A DNA stretch of 19,079 bases from JAQTTT01 sp041652755 (GTDB taxonomy: Archaea > Nanobdellota > Nanobdellia > Tiddalikarchaeales > Tiddalikarchaeaceae). Location: positions 1 to 19,079 of the forward strand of contig JBAZGS010000015.1 of assembly GCA_041652755.1 (NCBI GenBank), in the 5' to 3' direction. This document shows positions 1 through 5,228 of the stretch, in pieces. A program made the position numbers and the translations under genes. The notes beneath the pieces are model-generated. The model did not search any database. It saw only the letters and a list, made by a program, of their open reading frames with translations, and was not told the DNA's origin. Within the stretch, counting starts at the first letter, position 1; every line of letters starts with the position of its first letter.

Positions 1-74
1 TGAGCCCGGTGGGATTTGAACCCATGACCCTCTGCTTAAGAGGCAGATGCTCTACCAAACTGAGCTACGGACCC
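1..74 (-). tRNA. tRNA-Lys (anticodon CUU)
   Basis: Read on the minus strand this folds as a full cloverleaf. The acceptor stem GGGTCCG pairs with CGGGCTC (with G-U pairs). The D arm is GCTC/GAGC, the anticodon stem TCTGC/GCAGA closes loop CTCTTAA, and the T arm carries TTCAAAT. The anticodon is CTT, decoding AAG lysine. Position 1 is the discriminator A73; the CCA end, if encoded, lies outside the window. The outer T-stem pair looks like an A-C mismatch. No intron is present. It lies downstream of the LSm-eL37 operon on the same strand, 60 nt after eL37. Confidence 0.96.
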
Positions 75-111
75 GTAATGCTGAATAACTTAATTAAGAA
101 TTATTTCTTTT

Positions 112-117
112 AAAAAA
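112..117 (-). terminator. Poly-T terminator after eL37
   Basis: Reading the minus strand past the eL37 stop there is a run of six T (112-117), preceded about 10 nt earlier by an A7 run. Archaeal RNA polymerase terminates at such U-tracts without needing a hairpin. The adjoining TTTTAAAA at 108-115 could instead, or also, be a TATA box for the tRNA gene. Confidence 0.4.
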
Positions 118-134
118 GTTTACTTTTTTTAGAA

Positions 135-323
135 TTAATCTTTTCTTTTTTTGTTCACAAATTTCTTGGTCCATGCTGGATTTCTTATTTTTGAAGAAGC
201 ACCAAATCCGCAATGGCTGCATTCGCCACTTTTCTTCCTTAAAGAATGGCTTCCGCATCTTCTGCATATAATATGAGACGATCCTCTGCCTTTCTTACCC
301 TGAGCTGGTGTTCCTCTAGTCAT
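135..323 (-). CDS. rpl37e: Large-subunit ribosomal protein eL37
   Basis: A 62-residue basic zinc-ribbon protein of the archaeal/eukaryal 60S/50S subunit. It begins MTRGTPAQGKKGRGSSH, typical for eL37, and carries four zinc ligands C20, C23, C35 and C38 (CRRC and CSHC). The remainder is rich in Lys and Arg for rRNA contact, and the length matches archaeal eL37. The ATG at 323 lies 15 nt after the LSm stop codon on the same strand. LSm followed by eL37 is a conserved archaeal gene pair, so the two are very probably cotranscribed from the LSm promoter. Confidence 0.96.
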   Translation of the reverse strand: MTRGTPAQGKKGRGSSHIICRRCGSHSLRKKSGECSHCGFGASSKIRNPAWTKKFVNKKRKD

Positions 324-338
324 AATGCATCAATTCCC

Positions 339-587
339 TTATTTGTTTTGTGGAGACAAGAAAAGAATCATATCTCCTCTTATTAGAACTCTTCCTAAGT
401 TTCTCTTTACTTCGCCTTCCATTACTTCCTGAGCATTGTCAAAAACAATGTTTAAGTGTATGTCAAAAGCTTTTAAAGTTCCAACAAATTGGAGTCCGTT
501 CTTGAGTTCTGCCAAAACGCTCTTGTTTCTTGCTTGGTTTAAAGCATCAAGAGGTTTAGTCATTTCCAAATTTTTAGACATTTCCAT
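339..587 (-). CDS. Sm-like archaeal RNA-binding protein (LSm/SmAP)
   Basis: An 82-residue protein with the Sm fold. The Sm1 motif spans roughly residues 27-56 (GLQFVGTLKAFDIHLNIVFD) and the Sm2 motif lies near residues 65-78 (LGRVLIRGDMILFL). Archaeal SmAPs form heptameric rings that bind U-rich RNA. Candidate starts are ATG 587, 581 and 563. The TATA element TTTAAA at 611-616 is centred 26.5 nt from 587, which favours 587 and a leaderless mRNA. Residues before about 13 are not conserved in the family, so translation from 581 cannot be excluded. It heads the eL37 operon. Confidence 0.95.
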   Translation of the reverse strand: MEMSKNLEMTKPLDALNQARNKSVLAELKNGLQFVGTLKAFDIHLNIVFDNAQEVMEGEVKRNLGRVLIRGDMILFLSPQNK

Positions 588-610
588 ATCGGCATAAATA
601 TTGCCTAATA

Positions 611-616
611 TTTAAA
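611..616 (-). promoter_or_regulatory. TATA box of LSm-eL37
   Basis: TTTAAA, in context AAAGTTTTTTAAATATTAGG on the minus strand, is centred 26.5 nt upstream of the LSm ATG. This is the spacing expected for a leaderless archaeal transcript. Confidence 0.55.
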
Positions 617-753
617 AAACTTTTGATTAAATTTTGTTTTAAGGCAAAATATCTTCATTATTGTTGTTTAATTCATTGATAAACTAACAATTTTTTCGTT
701 TTTATTAAAGAAATGTTTATTCAAAAAAAATCTGCATTATAAATATTAGAAAG

Positions 754-763
754 TTTTTTAAAA
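754..763 (+). promoter_or_regulatory. TATA box of eS8
   Basis: TTTTTTAAAA, with TTTAAA centred at 759.5, lies 27.5 nt upstream of ATG 787. It predicts a leaderless transcript beginning near that ATG, and so argues against the in-frame TTG at 775. Confidence 0.5.
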
Positions 764-786
764 CAATATATAATTTGAATATAATT

Positions 787-1161
787 ATGGCTATTAATCA
801 AAGAAGGTCATTGAAAAAGGAAACAGGAGCAACTTACAGCAGGGATAGGAAAAAAAGGAAAGTTGAATTAGGCAGGCCTGCCAGCCTTACAAAGATTGTA
901 GAGAATAAGGTTAAAAAAATAAGGACTATTGGAGGAAACTCTAAATCCAGGGCTTTGCAATATTCAAATGTTACTGTTATGGATGGCAAAAAGAAAATCG
1001 TTGCAAAAATTATTCGTGTTGTTGAAAACGTCTCAAACAGGCATTACGTACGTATGAATGTAATGACTAAAGGAGCAATTGTTGAAACTGACAAAGGAAA
1101 AGTAAAGATTACTAGCAGGCCAGGACAGCAAGGGCAAATACAGGGCGTGCTTGTCAAATAA
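787..1161 (+). CDS. rps8e: Small-subunit ribosomal protein eS8
   Basis: A 124-residue basic protein of the archaeal 30S subunit. The start MAINQRRSLKKETGATY and the motif GRPASLTKI are family hallmarks, as is the glycine-rich end TSRPGQQGQIQGVLVK. The reading frame is open back to a TTG at 775, but ATG 787 fits family starts and the upstream TATA spacing, so I use it. Length agrees with archaeal eS8 (about 125-130 residues). It is followed after 47 nt by an unrelated gene with its own TATA box, so it is probably monocistronic. Confidence 0.95.
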   Translation: MAINQRRSLKKETGATYSRDRKKRKVELGRPASLTKIVENKVKKIRTIGGNSKSRALQYSNVTVMDGKKKIVAKIIRVVENVSNRHYVRMNVMTKGAIVETDKGKVKITSRPGQQGQIQGVLVK

Positions 1162-1177
1162 ATCATTCTTGATAAAA

Positions 1178-1186
1178 TTTATATTA
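1178..1186 (+). promoter_or_regulatory. TATA box of the 1209 gene
   Basis: TTTATATTA is centred about 27 nt upstream of ATG 1209, predicting a leaderless transcript independent of eS8. Confidence 0.5.
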
Positions 1187-1208
1187 TATCAATGTATCCA
1201 TTAATTTT

Positions 1209-1688
1209 ATGAAAAACGAAGCAGTTTGCTGCCCAAAGTTCACTGAAACGGATGCTAAAGCTTGGAATGAAAAAACTTTCATATGGAAGGATAAAAAGTT
1301 CATTAAAGGAAAAGTGTTCTCATGGTTTTACATGCCAATTAATTTCGGGCAAGTGATGAAAAGAATGGACAAGAATGCCAGAGCCTCAGGCGCTAAAATT
1401 CTTGACAATTTATGCTTGGCTGAGCATTCTTCAAAATGGAATATGGATGTTTATTTGGCAGTTGACAAAATTGTTAAAAATGAAGAAAATGTCACTCTTA
1501 GCGGGAAGTTCTTAAGCAAAGTCTATGAAGGAAGCTATAAAGACACCGATAAATGGTGCAGGGATTTCACCGAGTATGCAAAGGAGAAAAAGGCAACTAT
1601 TAAGAACTGGTTCATGTGGTATACTACTTGCCCAAAATGCGCCAAGAAGTATGGGAAGAATTATACTGTGATAATTGCCAAAATTTAG
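1209..1688 (+). CDS. Conserved uncharacterised protein of the CCPKF... family
   Basis: A 159-residue soluble protein. It opens with a CCPKF segment (Cys7, Cys8). The block YMPINFGQVMKRMDKNA lies at about 41-57, SKWNMDVYLAVDK at 75-87, LSGKFLSKVYEGSYKDTDKW at 97-116, and a WYTTCPKCAKKYGKNY segment follows at 137-152 (Cys141, Cys144). From memory, close relatives occur widely in bacteria and archaea and are often labelled 'hydrolase' without a demonstrated reaction. The KVYEGSYKDT part recalls GyrI-like small-molecule-binding folds. The cysteine pairs could bind metal or be redox-active. Phenylalanine is TTC in 8 of 9 positions, whereas the nearby methyltransferase mostly uses TTT, a possible sign of transfer or high expression. 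No function is assigned. Confidence 0.8.
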   Translation: MKNEAVCCPKFTETDAKAWNEKTFIWKDKKFIKGKVFSWFYMPINFGQVMKRMDKNARASGAKILDNLCLAEHSSKWNMDVYLAVDKIVKNEENVTLSGKFLSKVYEGSYKDTDKWCRDFTEYAKEKKATIKNWFMWYTTCPKCAKKYGKNYTVIIAKI

Positions 1689-1702
1689 GGGTATCAAAAC
1701 GT

Positions 1703-1710
1703 TTTTAAAA
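1703..1710 (+). promoter_or_regulatory. TATA box of the L7Ae operon
   Basis: TTTTAAAA is centred 52 nt upstream of the L7Ae ATG. A start site about 26 nt downstream (near 1733) would give a leader of about 26 nt. That leader would contain the GGAG at 1744-1747, a Shine-Dalgarno-like element unusual for this window. Confidence 0.4.
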
Positions 1711-1743
1711 CCTTTAAGCAATTATATTCTTAATAAAAAAAAA

Positions 1744-1747
1744 GGAG
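1744..1747 (+). promoter_or_regulatory. Ribosome binding site of L7Ae
   Basis: The context AAAGGAGATGATGTTTGG precedes ATG 1759, with GGAG ending 11 nt before the start. It supports 1759 as the start in preference to the in-frame ATG at 1675, which overlaps the previous gene. It is the clearest Shine-Dalgarno sequence in the window. Confidence 0.5.
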
Positions 1748-1758
1748 ATGATGTTTGG

Positions 1759-2124
1759 ATGGTTAGTTATGTAACAATAAAATTACCAGATGATATACAA
1801 AGAAAGGCATTAGAGCTTTTCAATATTGCAAAGAATTCTGGAAAAATAAAAAAAGGAACAAATGAAGTAACAAAAGTTATTGAGAAAGGAACAGCTAAGC
1901 TGGTTTTAATAGCAGGAGATGTTAATCCGCCTGAGATAGTAATGCACTTAGGTCCTTTATGCAATGAAAAGCAAATAAGCTACATATTCATAAATGATAA
2001 GAAAAGCATTGGCTCAGTTGTAGGAGTTAATGTAGGATGTTCTGCAGCAGCAATAATTGATGCTGGCGAAGGCAAAAACTTGCTAAGGGATGTTGTTGAT
2101 TCAATAAAGCAATTTAAAAAGTGA
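1759..2124 (+). CDS. rpl7ae: Ribosomal protein L7Ae / kink-turn-binding protein
   Basis: A 121-residue L7Ae protein. In archaea it binds kink-turns in 23S rRNA, box C/D and H/ACA guide RNAs and RNase P RNA. The RNA-binding core GTNEVTKVIEKGTAKLVLIA is at about residues 37-56, followed by the conserved stretch DVNPPEIVMHLGPLC at 58-72. The frame extends upstream to ATG 1675, but that overlaps the preceding gene, and family starts agree with MVSYVTIKLP at 1759, which also has a GGAG ahead. It leads an operon with eS28 and eL24, and its stop overlaps the eS28 GTG start by 4 nt (GTGA). Confidence 0.95.
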   Translation: MVSYVTIKLPDDIQRKALELFNIAKNSGKIKKGTNEVTKVIEKGTAKLVLIAGDVNPPEIVMHLGPLCNEKQISYIFINDKKSIGSVVGVNVGCSAAAIIDAGEGKNLLRDVVDSIKQFKK

Positions 2125-2414
2125 TTATATTGAAAGAAAGAAAAGTTGAAGAATCGAAAGAGAAGACTGAAAAAAAGTCATCAAAAAATGTGGTGAATGA
2201 CGAAAGGTTTCAGGGCAAAGTGATTGAGCTTATTGGAAGAACTGGAGCAAGAGGGGAAGCAACACAGGCAAGGGTTAAAATTTTAACAGGCTTTGATAAG
2301 GATAAAGTAATAAGAAGGAATATTAAAGGCCCTGTAAGGCTTGATGATATCATAATCATGCTTGAAACTGAAATGGAAGCAGCTCCATTAAACACTAAAA
2401 GGGAGAAAAGATAA
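2121..2414 (+). CDS. rps28e: Small-subunit ribosomal protein eS28
   Basis: An OB-fold ribosomal protein of the 30S head. The family core FQGKVIELIGRTGARGEATQ begins at about residue 30, continues through RNIKGPVRLDDI and ends with the ETEMEA signature. Archaeal eS28 is usually about 70 residues. This one is 97 (GTG 2121) or 94 (TTG 2130), because it has a Lys/Glu/Ser-rich N-terminal extension of about 28 residues and a short basic tail. GTG 2121 overlaps the L7Ae stop as GTGA, suggesting translational coupling; TTG 2130 is the alternative start. eL24 begins 1 nt after its stop. Confidence 0.93.
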   Translation: MIILKERKVEESKEKTEKKSSKNVVNDERFQGKVIELIGRTGARGEATQARVKILTGFDKDKVIRRNIKGPVRLDDIIIMLETEMEAAPLNTKREKR

Positions 2415-2415
2415 G

Positions 2416-2577
2416 ATGAAATGCAGTTTTTGTAACAATGTCATTGAAAAAGGCAAGGGAACTATTTTTGTAAGAAAAGATGGCAAAATTTTTGAATTCT
2501 GCTCCAGCAAATGCGAAAAAAACTTGCTTAAGCTTAAAAGGAATCCTTTAAAAGTTAAATGGACTAATAAAGAATAA
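2416..2577 (+). CDS. rpl24e: Large-subunit ribosomal protein eL24
   Basis: A 53-residue zinc-ribbon ribosomal protein found by translating the gap between eS28 and the methyltransferase. It starts MKCSFCNNVIEKGKGT, has zinc ligands C3, C6, C29 and C33, and contains FEFCSSKC and LKRNPLKVKWTNK, all typical of eL24. The ATG follows the eS28 TAA by 1 nt. The TAA stop shares one base with the next ATG (TAATG), so the whole L7Ae-eS28-eL24-methyltransferase string is probably translated from one mRNA with coupling. Confidence 0.94.
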   Translation: MKCSFCNNVIEKGKGTIFVRKDGKIFEFCSSKCEKNLLKLKRNPLKVKWTNKE

Positions 2578-3128
2578 TGGCTGATATTTTAGGTCAAGAA
2601 GCTAAAAATTATTATTCAAAAGAAAATGCTAAACTTTACGAGTTAAGCGGAGCTTATAGAAGAATTCAGGAATCAATGACTTCTGATGCTTTAAGCATTA
2701 GCGAATTTCATCCTGATTCCCTTATTTTGGATTTAGGGTGCGGAACAGGCTTTTCATTAAATGTGCTGAAAAAATCAGGATTCAATGCTATAGGCATAGA
2801 TGTTAGCTTTGAAATGATTAAATATGCAAAGGCTAAAATGTTCAAAGTAATCCTTGGAAACATGAATTCTTTGCCTTTTAAGAATGAGTCTTTTGATAAT
2901 TTAATCTCTATCAGTGTTATTCAATGGGCTGATATTAAAGAATACCCTAAAATTCTTGATGAAATAAAACGCGTAATAAGAAAAGGGGCAGTTATCCAAT
3001 TTTATCCTAAAGAAAAAGAGGAGTTTGAGTATTTTTTGAAATTGGCAAAAAAAAGGTTTGCATCCTTAGAGGTTTTCATGATAGGCCAAGGTGTAAAAGA
3101 AAAAAAATACATAAAGCTTAAAAAATGA
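2577..3128 (+). CDS. Bud23-like rRNA (guanine-N7) methyltransferase
   Basis: A 183-residue class I SAM-dependent methyltransferase. Motif I LDLGCGTGFS is at 51-60, the acidic ribose-binding IGIDVS at 72-77, and motif II/III NMNSLPF at 95-101. The stretch ISISVIQWADI at 110-120 and the motif AVIQFYPK at 138-145 match the eukaryotic Bud23/WBSCR22 family, whose members have ISISAVQW and a QLYPE motif, rather than generic methyltransferases. The end, GVKEKKYIKLKK, aligns with the Bud23 AKKFYL segment but lacks the long basic tail. Bud23 makes m7G in the 18S rRNA P-site region and needs Trm112 as partner. It lies inside the eL24 operon, which supports an rRNA or ribosome target. Enzyme specificity is an inference. 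Confidence 0.82.
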   Translation: MADILGQEAKNYYSKENAKLYELSGAYRRIQESMTSDALSISEFHPDSLILDLGCGTGFSLNVLKKSGFNAIGIDVSFEMIKYAKAKMFKVILGNMNSLPFKNESFDNLISISVIQWADIKEYPKILDEIKRVIRKGAVIQFYPKEKEEFEYFLKLAKKRFASLEVFMIGQGVKEKKYIKLKK

Positions 3129-3147
3129 AAATAAATATTATTATCTC

Positions 3148-3378
3148 ATGAAAGCAATGATTATTTTATCAAAAGAAGAAACTAATTCAAAGATAAAAAA
3201 ATTAGAGAAAAACGTGATTCAAATACTTGAAGAGTATAATGTTGTAGCTAATGGTGGCTCTGCTGTTGAATTAAGTTTTGAAGTTGATATGCCTGATAGT
3301 GATTTTAAAAAAGCTTTAAAAAGTATTGAAAGTTTTGCAAAATCTGATGGGTTCAGCGTTGAAGTCATTGAAGAGTAA
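3148..3378 (+). CDS. Small acidic protein of unknown function
   Basis: A 76-residue protein I do not recognise. It has a charged amphipathic helix (about residues 9-30, KEETNSKIKKLEKNVIQILE), a glycine/serine turn NGGSA, a beta-like ELSFEVDMP segment, a second helix FKKALKSIESFAK, and a final strand FSVEVIEE. The alternating pattern suggests a small alpha/beta fold, and no membrane segment is present. Starts at 3148 and 3157 are both possible; an A-rich TTAAAAAA element at about 3118-3125 is centred near 27 nt from 3148. It sits between the Bud23-like gene and aIF5B, so it may be translation-related, but this is only context. Confidence 0.65.
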   Translation: MKAMIILSKEETNSKIKKLEKNVIQILEEYNVVANGGSAVELSFEVDMPDSDFKKALKSIESFAKSDGFSVEVIEE

Positions 3379-3381
3379 TCT

Positions 3382-3387
3382 TTTAAA
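3382..3387 (+). promoter_or_regulatory. TATA box of aIF5B
   Basis: TTTAAA (context ATCTTTTAAAGC) is centred 27.5 nt upstream of ATG 3412, so aIF5B can be transcribed as its own leaderless message. Confidence 0.5.
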
Positions 3388-3411
3388 GCTGTTCTTTTAT
3401 ATTTTTATTCT

Positions 3412-5190
3412 ATGCACTTAAGAAGCCCTATCATTGTTGTAGTTGGACATGTTGACCACGGAAAAAGCACTTTATTAGACAAGATTAGGCAGACAGCTGT
3501 CCAAAAGAATGAGGCAGGAGGCATAACTCAATGCATTGGAGCAACAGAAATCCCAACTCGCACTATTAAAGAGATTTGCGGAAACTTATTAGACCAGATG
3601 AAGATTAATCTTGAAATTCCAGGACTACTAGCTATTGACACTCCTGGGCATGAAGCTTTCACTAATTTAAGGAAACGAGGAGGAAGCATTGCTGATTTGG
3701 CAATACTCGTTGTTGATATTACTCAGGGAGTTCAGCCTCAGACAAAGGAAAGCATTGAGATTTTAAAGCAGTTCAAGGTTCCTTTTGTTATAGCTGCAAA
3801 CAAGGTTGATTTGATTCCTAATTGGAAAAAGCAGAAAACTTTGTCATACACTGAAAGTTTGGCTTTTCAGAAAAACGAGGTTAAAGAATACGTTGATAAA
3901 AAAGTCTATAATTTAATGGCTGAACTAGGGAATTATGGAATGAATTGCGACTTATTCAATAAAGTCACTGATTTCACGCAAAGCATTGCAATAATTCCTT
4001 GCAGCGGAGTGACTGGAGAAGGAATAAGCGAACTGTTGATGATGATTAGCGGGCTGTCTCAGAAGTATTTGAAAAAAAAATTGGAAGTGACAGAAGGCTA
4101 CGCTAAAGGAAGCGTGCTTGAAGTGAAAAATACCACAGGATTAGGAACAACTATTGATGCAATAATTTATGATGGGATTTTAAAAAAGAACCAATTCTTG
4201 GTTGTTGGAGGAGTCTCTAAGCCTTTCATTACTAAGATAAGGGTGCTGCTTAAGCCTTGTGAGCTGCAGGAAATCAGGGACAAGAAATGCTGCTTCGAGC
4301 ATGTTGAAGAAGTCATTGCTGCAAGGGGCATAAGAATCTCTGCGCCTGAGCTTGAAAACGCAATAGCTGGAATGCCTATTCAAAGCGCTGACACTTTGAA
4401 AGAAGCTGAAAAAATAGCATTAACTATGCAAAAAGAGATTCAGTCAGTTCTTTTAAGGAATGACTCCGAAGGCATAATTATTAAGGCAGATAGCTTAGGA
4501 AGCATTGAAGCATTGGCGGGCTTTTTAAGAAAGAACGGATTAAGCGTTGCAAGCAATGAAATTGGGGACATTAACAAGATTGACATTATTAATTCAACGC
4601 ATATGAAAAGCAAGAACTTGTACTATGGAGTGATAATGGGATTCAATGTCAAAGTAAGCGATGATGCAAACATTTTAGCTCTTGAAAATGACATAAAAAT
4701 AATTAACAGCAATATCATTTATCGCTTGCTTGAAGCATATAATGAGTGGAAGGATTTTAAGATGGCTGAAAAGAAAAAATTGGAATTAAGTGCAGTTGTC
4801 TTGCCTGGAAAAATCCAAGTCATGAGGGATTTCTTGTTCAGAAAAAGTAAGCCAGCAGTTGTTGGAGTTAATGTTTTATCTGGAAGCATTAAGCCTGGAG
4901 TAGAATTAATGAAGGAGAACGGAACAGTTATTGGAACAATAAAGCAATTGCAGAACCAGAATATCACTATTGCTAGTGCAAAAACAGGCGACAAGATTGC
5001 ATGCAGCATTGATGGCGCAACTTATGAAAAAGATTTTTCAGAAAATGAAATACTTTACACTTTCATTCCTGAGAAAGATTTTTTAAAAATTAAAAGGGGG
5101 CTTGCAAGCTTTTTGTCAAAAAGCGAAATTGAATTATTGAAAGAGATTGCTGCAATGCAAAGAAAAACTAACCCTTTATGGGGCCTGTAA
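3412..5190 (+). CDS. infB: Translation initiation factor aIF5B
   Basis: A 592-residue GTPase that promotes subunit joining after initiator tRNA placement. The G domain carries G1 GHVDHGKS at 12-19, the switch I element GGITQ at 36-40, G3 DTPGHE at 76-81, G4 NKVD at 130-133, and the G5-like CSGVTGEG near 197. Beta-barrel domains II and III follow, then the C-terminal barrel. Length matches compact archaeal aIF5B (about 600 residues) and there is no intein. The last residues RKTNPLWGL are family-typical. It lies just downstream of the L7Ae-eS28-eL24 group, as in many archaea, with its own TATA box. Confidence 0.97.
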   Translation: MHLRSPIIVVVGHVDHGKSTLLDKIRQTAVQKNEAGGITQCIGATEIPTRTIKEICGNLLDQMKINLEIPGLLAIDTPGHEAFTNLRKRGGSIADLAILVVDITQGVQPQTKESIEILKQFKVPFVIAANKVDLIPNWKKQKTLSYTESLAFQKNEVKEYVDKKVYNLMAELGNYGMNCDLFNKVTDFTQSIAIIPCSGVTGEGISELLMMISGLSQKYLKKKLEVTEGYAKGSVLEVKNTTGLGTTIDAIIYDGILKKNQFLVVGGVSKPFITKIRVLLKPCELQEIRDKKCCFEHVEEVIAARGIRISAPELENAIAGMPIQSADTLKEAEKIALTMQKEIQSVLLRNDSEGIIIKADSLGSIEALAGFLRKNGLSVASNEIGDINKIDIINSTHMKSKNLYYGVIMGFNVKVSDDANILALENDIKIINSNIIYRLLEAYNEWKDFKMAEKKKLELSAVVLPGKIQVMRDFLFRKSKPAVVGVNVLSGSIKPGVELMKENGTVIGTIKQLQNQNITIASAKTGDKIACSIDGATYEKDFSENEILYTFIPEKDFLKIKRGLASFLSKSEIELLKEIAAMQRKTNPLWGL

Positions 5191-5199
5191 GTTAAATTA

Positions 5200-5205
5200 T
5201 TTAAA
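5200..5205 (+). promoter_or_regulatory. TATA box of the pilin-like propeller gene
   Basis: TTTAAA within AAATTATTTAAATTATC is centred 26.5 nt upstream of ATG 5229, predicting a leaderless transcript. Confidence 0.5.
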
Positions 5206-5228
5206 TTATCACTTTATTTAAACTGAGT

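Larger units (their letters stand above)
588..786. other. Divergent intergenic region, LSm / eS8
   Basis: At 199 nt this is the longest gene-free stretch in the window. It is very AT-rich and holds the two outward TATA boxes (611-616 and 754-763) plus a second TATA-like TTATAAAT at 737-744. I saw no stem-loop, box C/D motif pair or open reading frame in it that I could support. Confidence 0.6.

Noticed and set aside
775..786. TTG start giving eS8 four extra residues
   Set aside because: ATG 787 fits family starts and the TATA spacing of 27.5 nt.
588..786. Possible small RNA or riboswitch in the longest intergenic region
   Set aside because: It is only AT-rich runs. I found no consistent stem-loop, no box C/D motif pair and no conserved motif.
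1512..1721. Minus-strand open frame opposite the 1209 gene end
   Set aside because: It is a shadow of a conserved plus-strand gene, with no homologous motifs.
1675..1758. Longer L7Ae start at ATG 1675
   Set aside because: It overlaps the previous gene and adds 28 residues not found in L7Ae. GGAG precedes ATG 1759.
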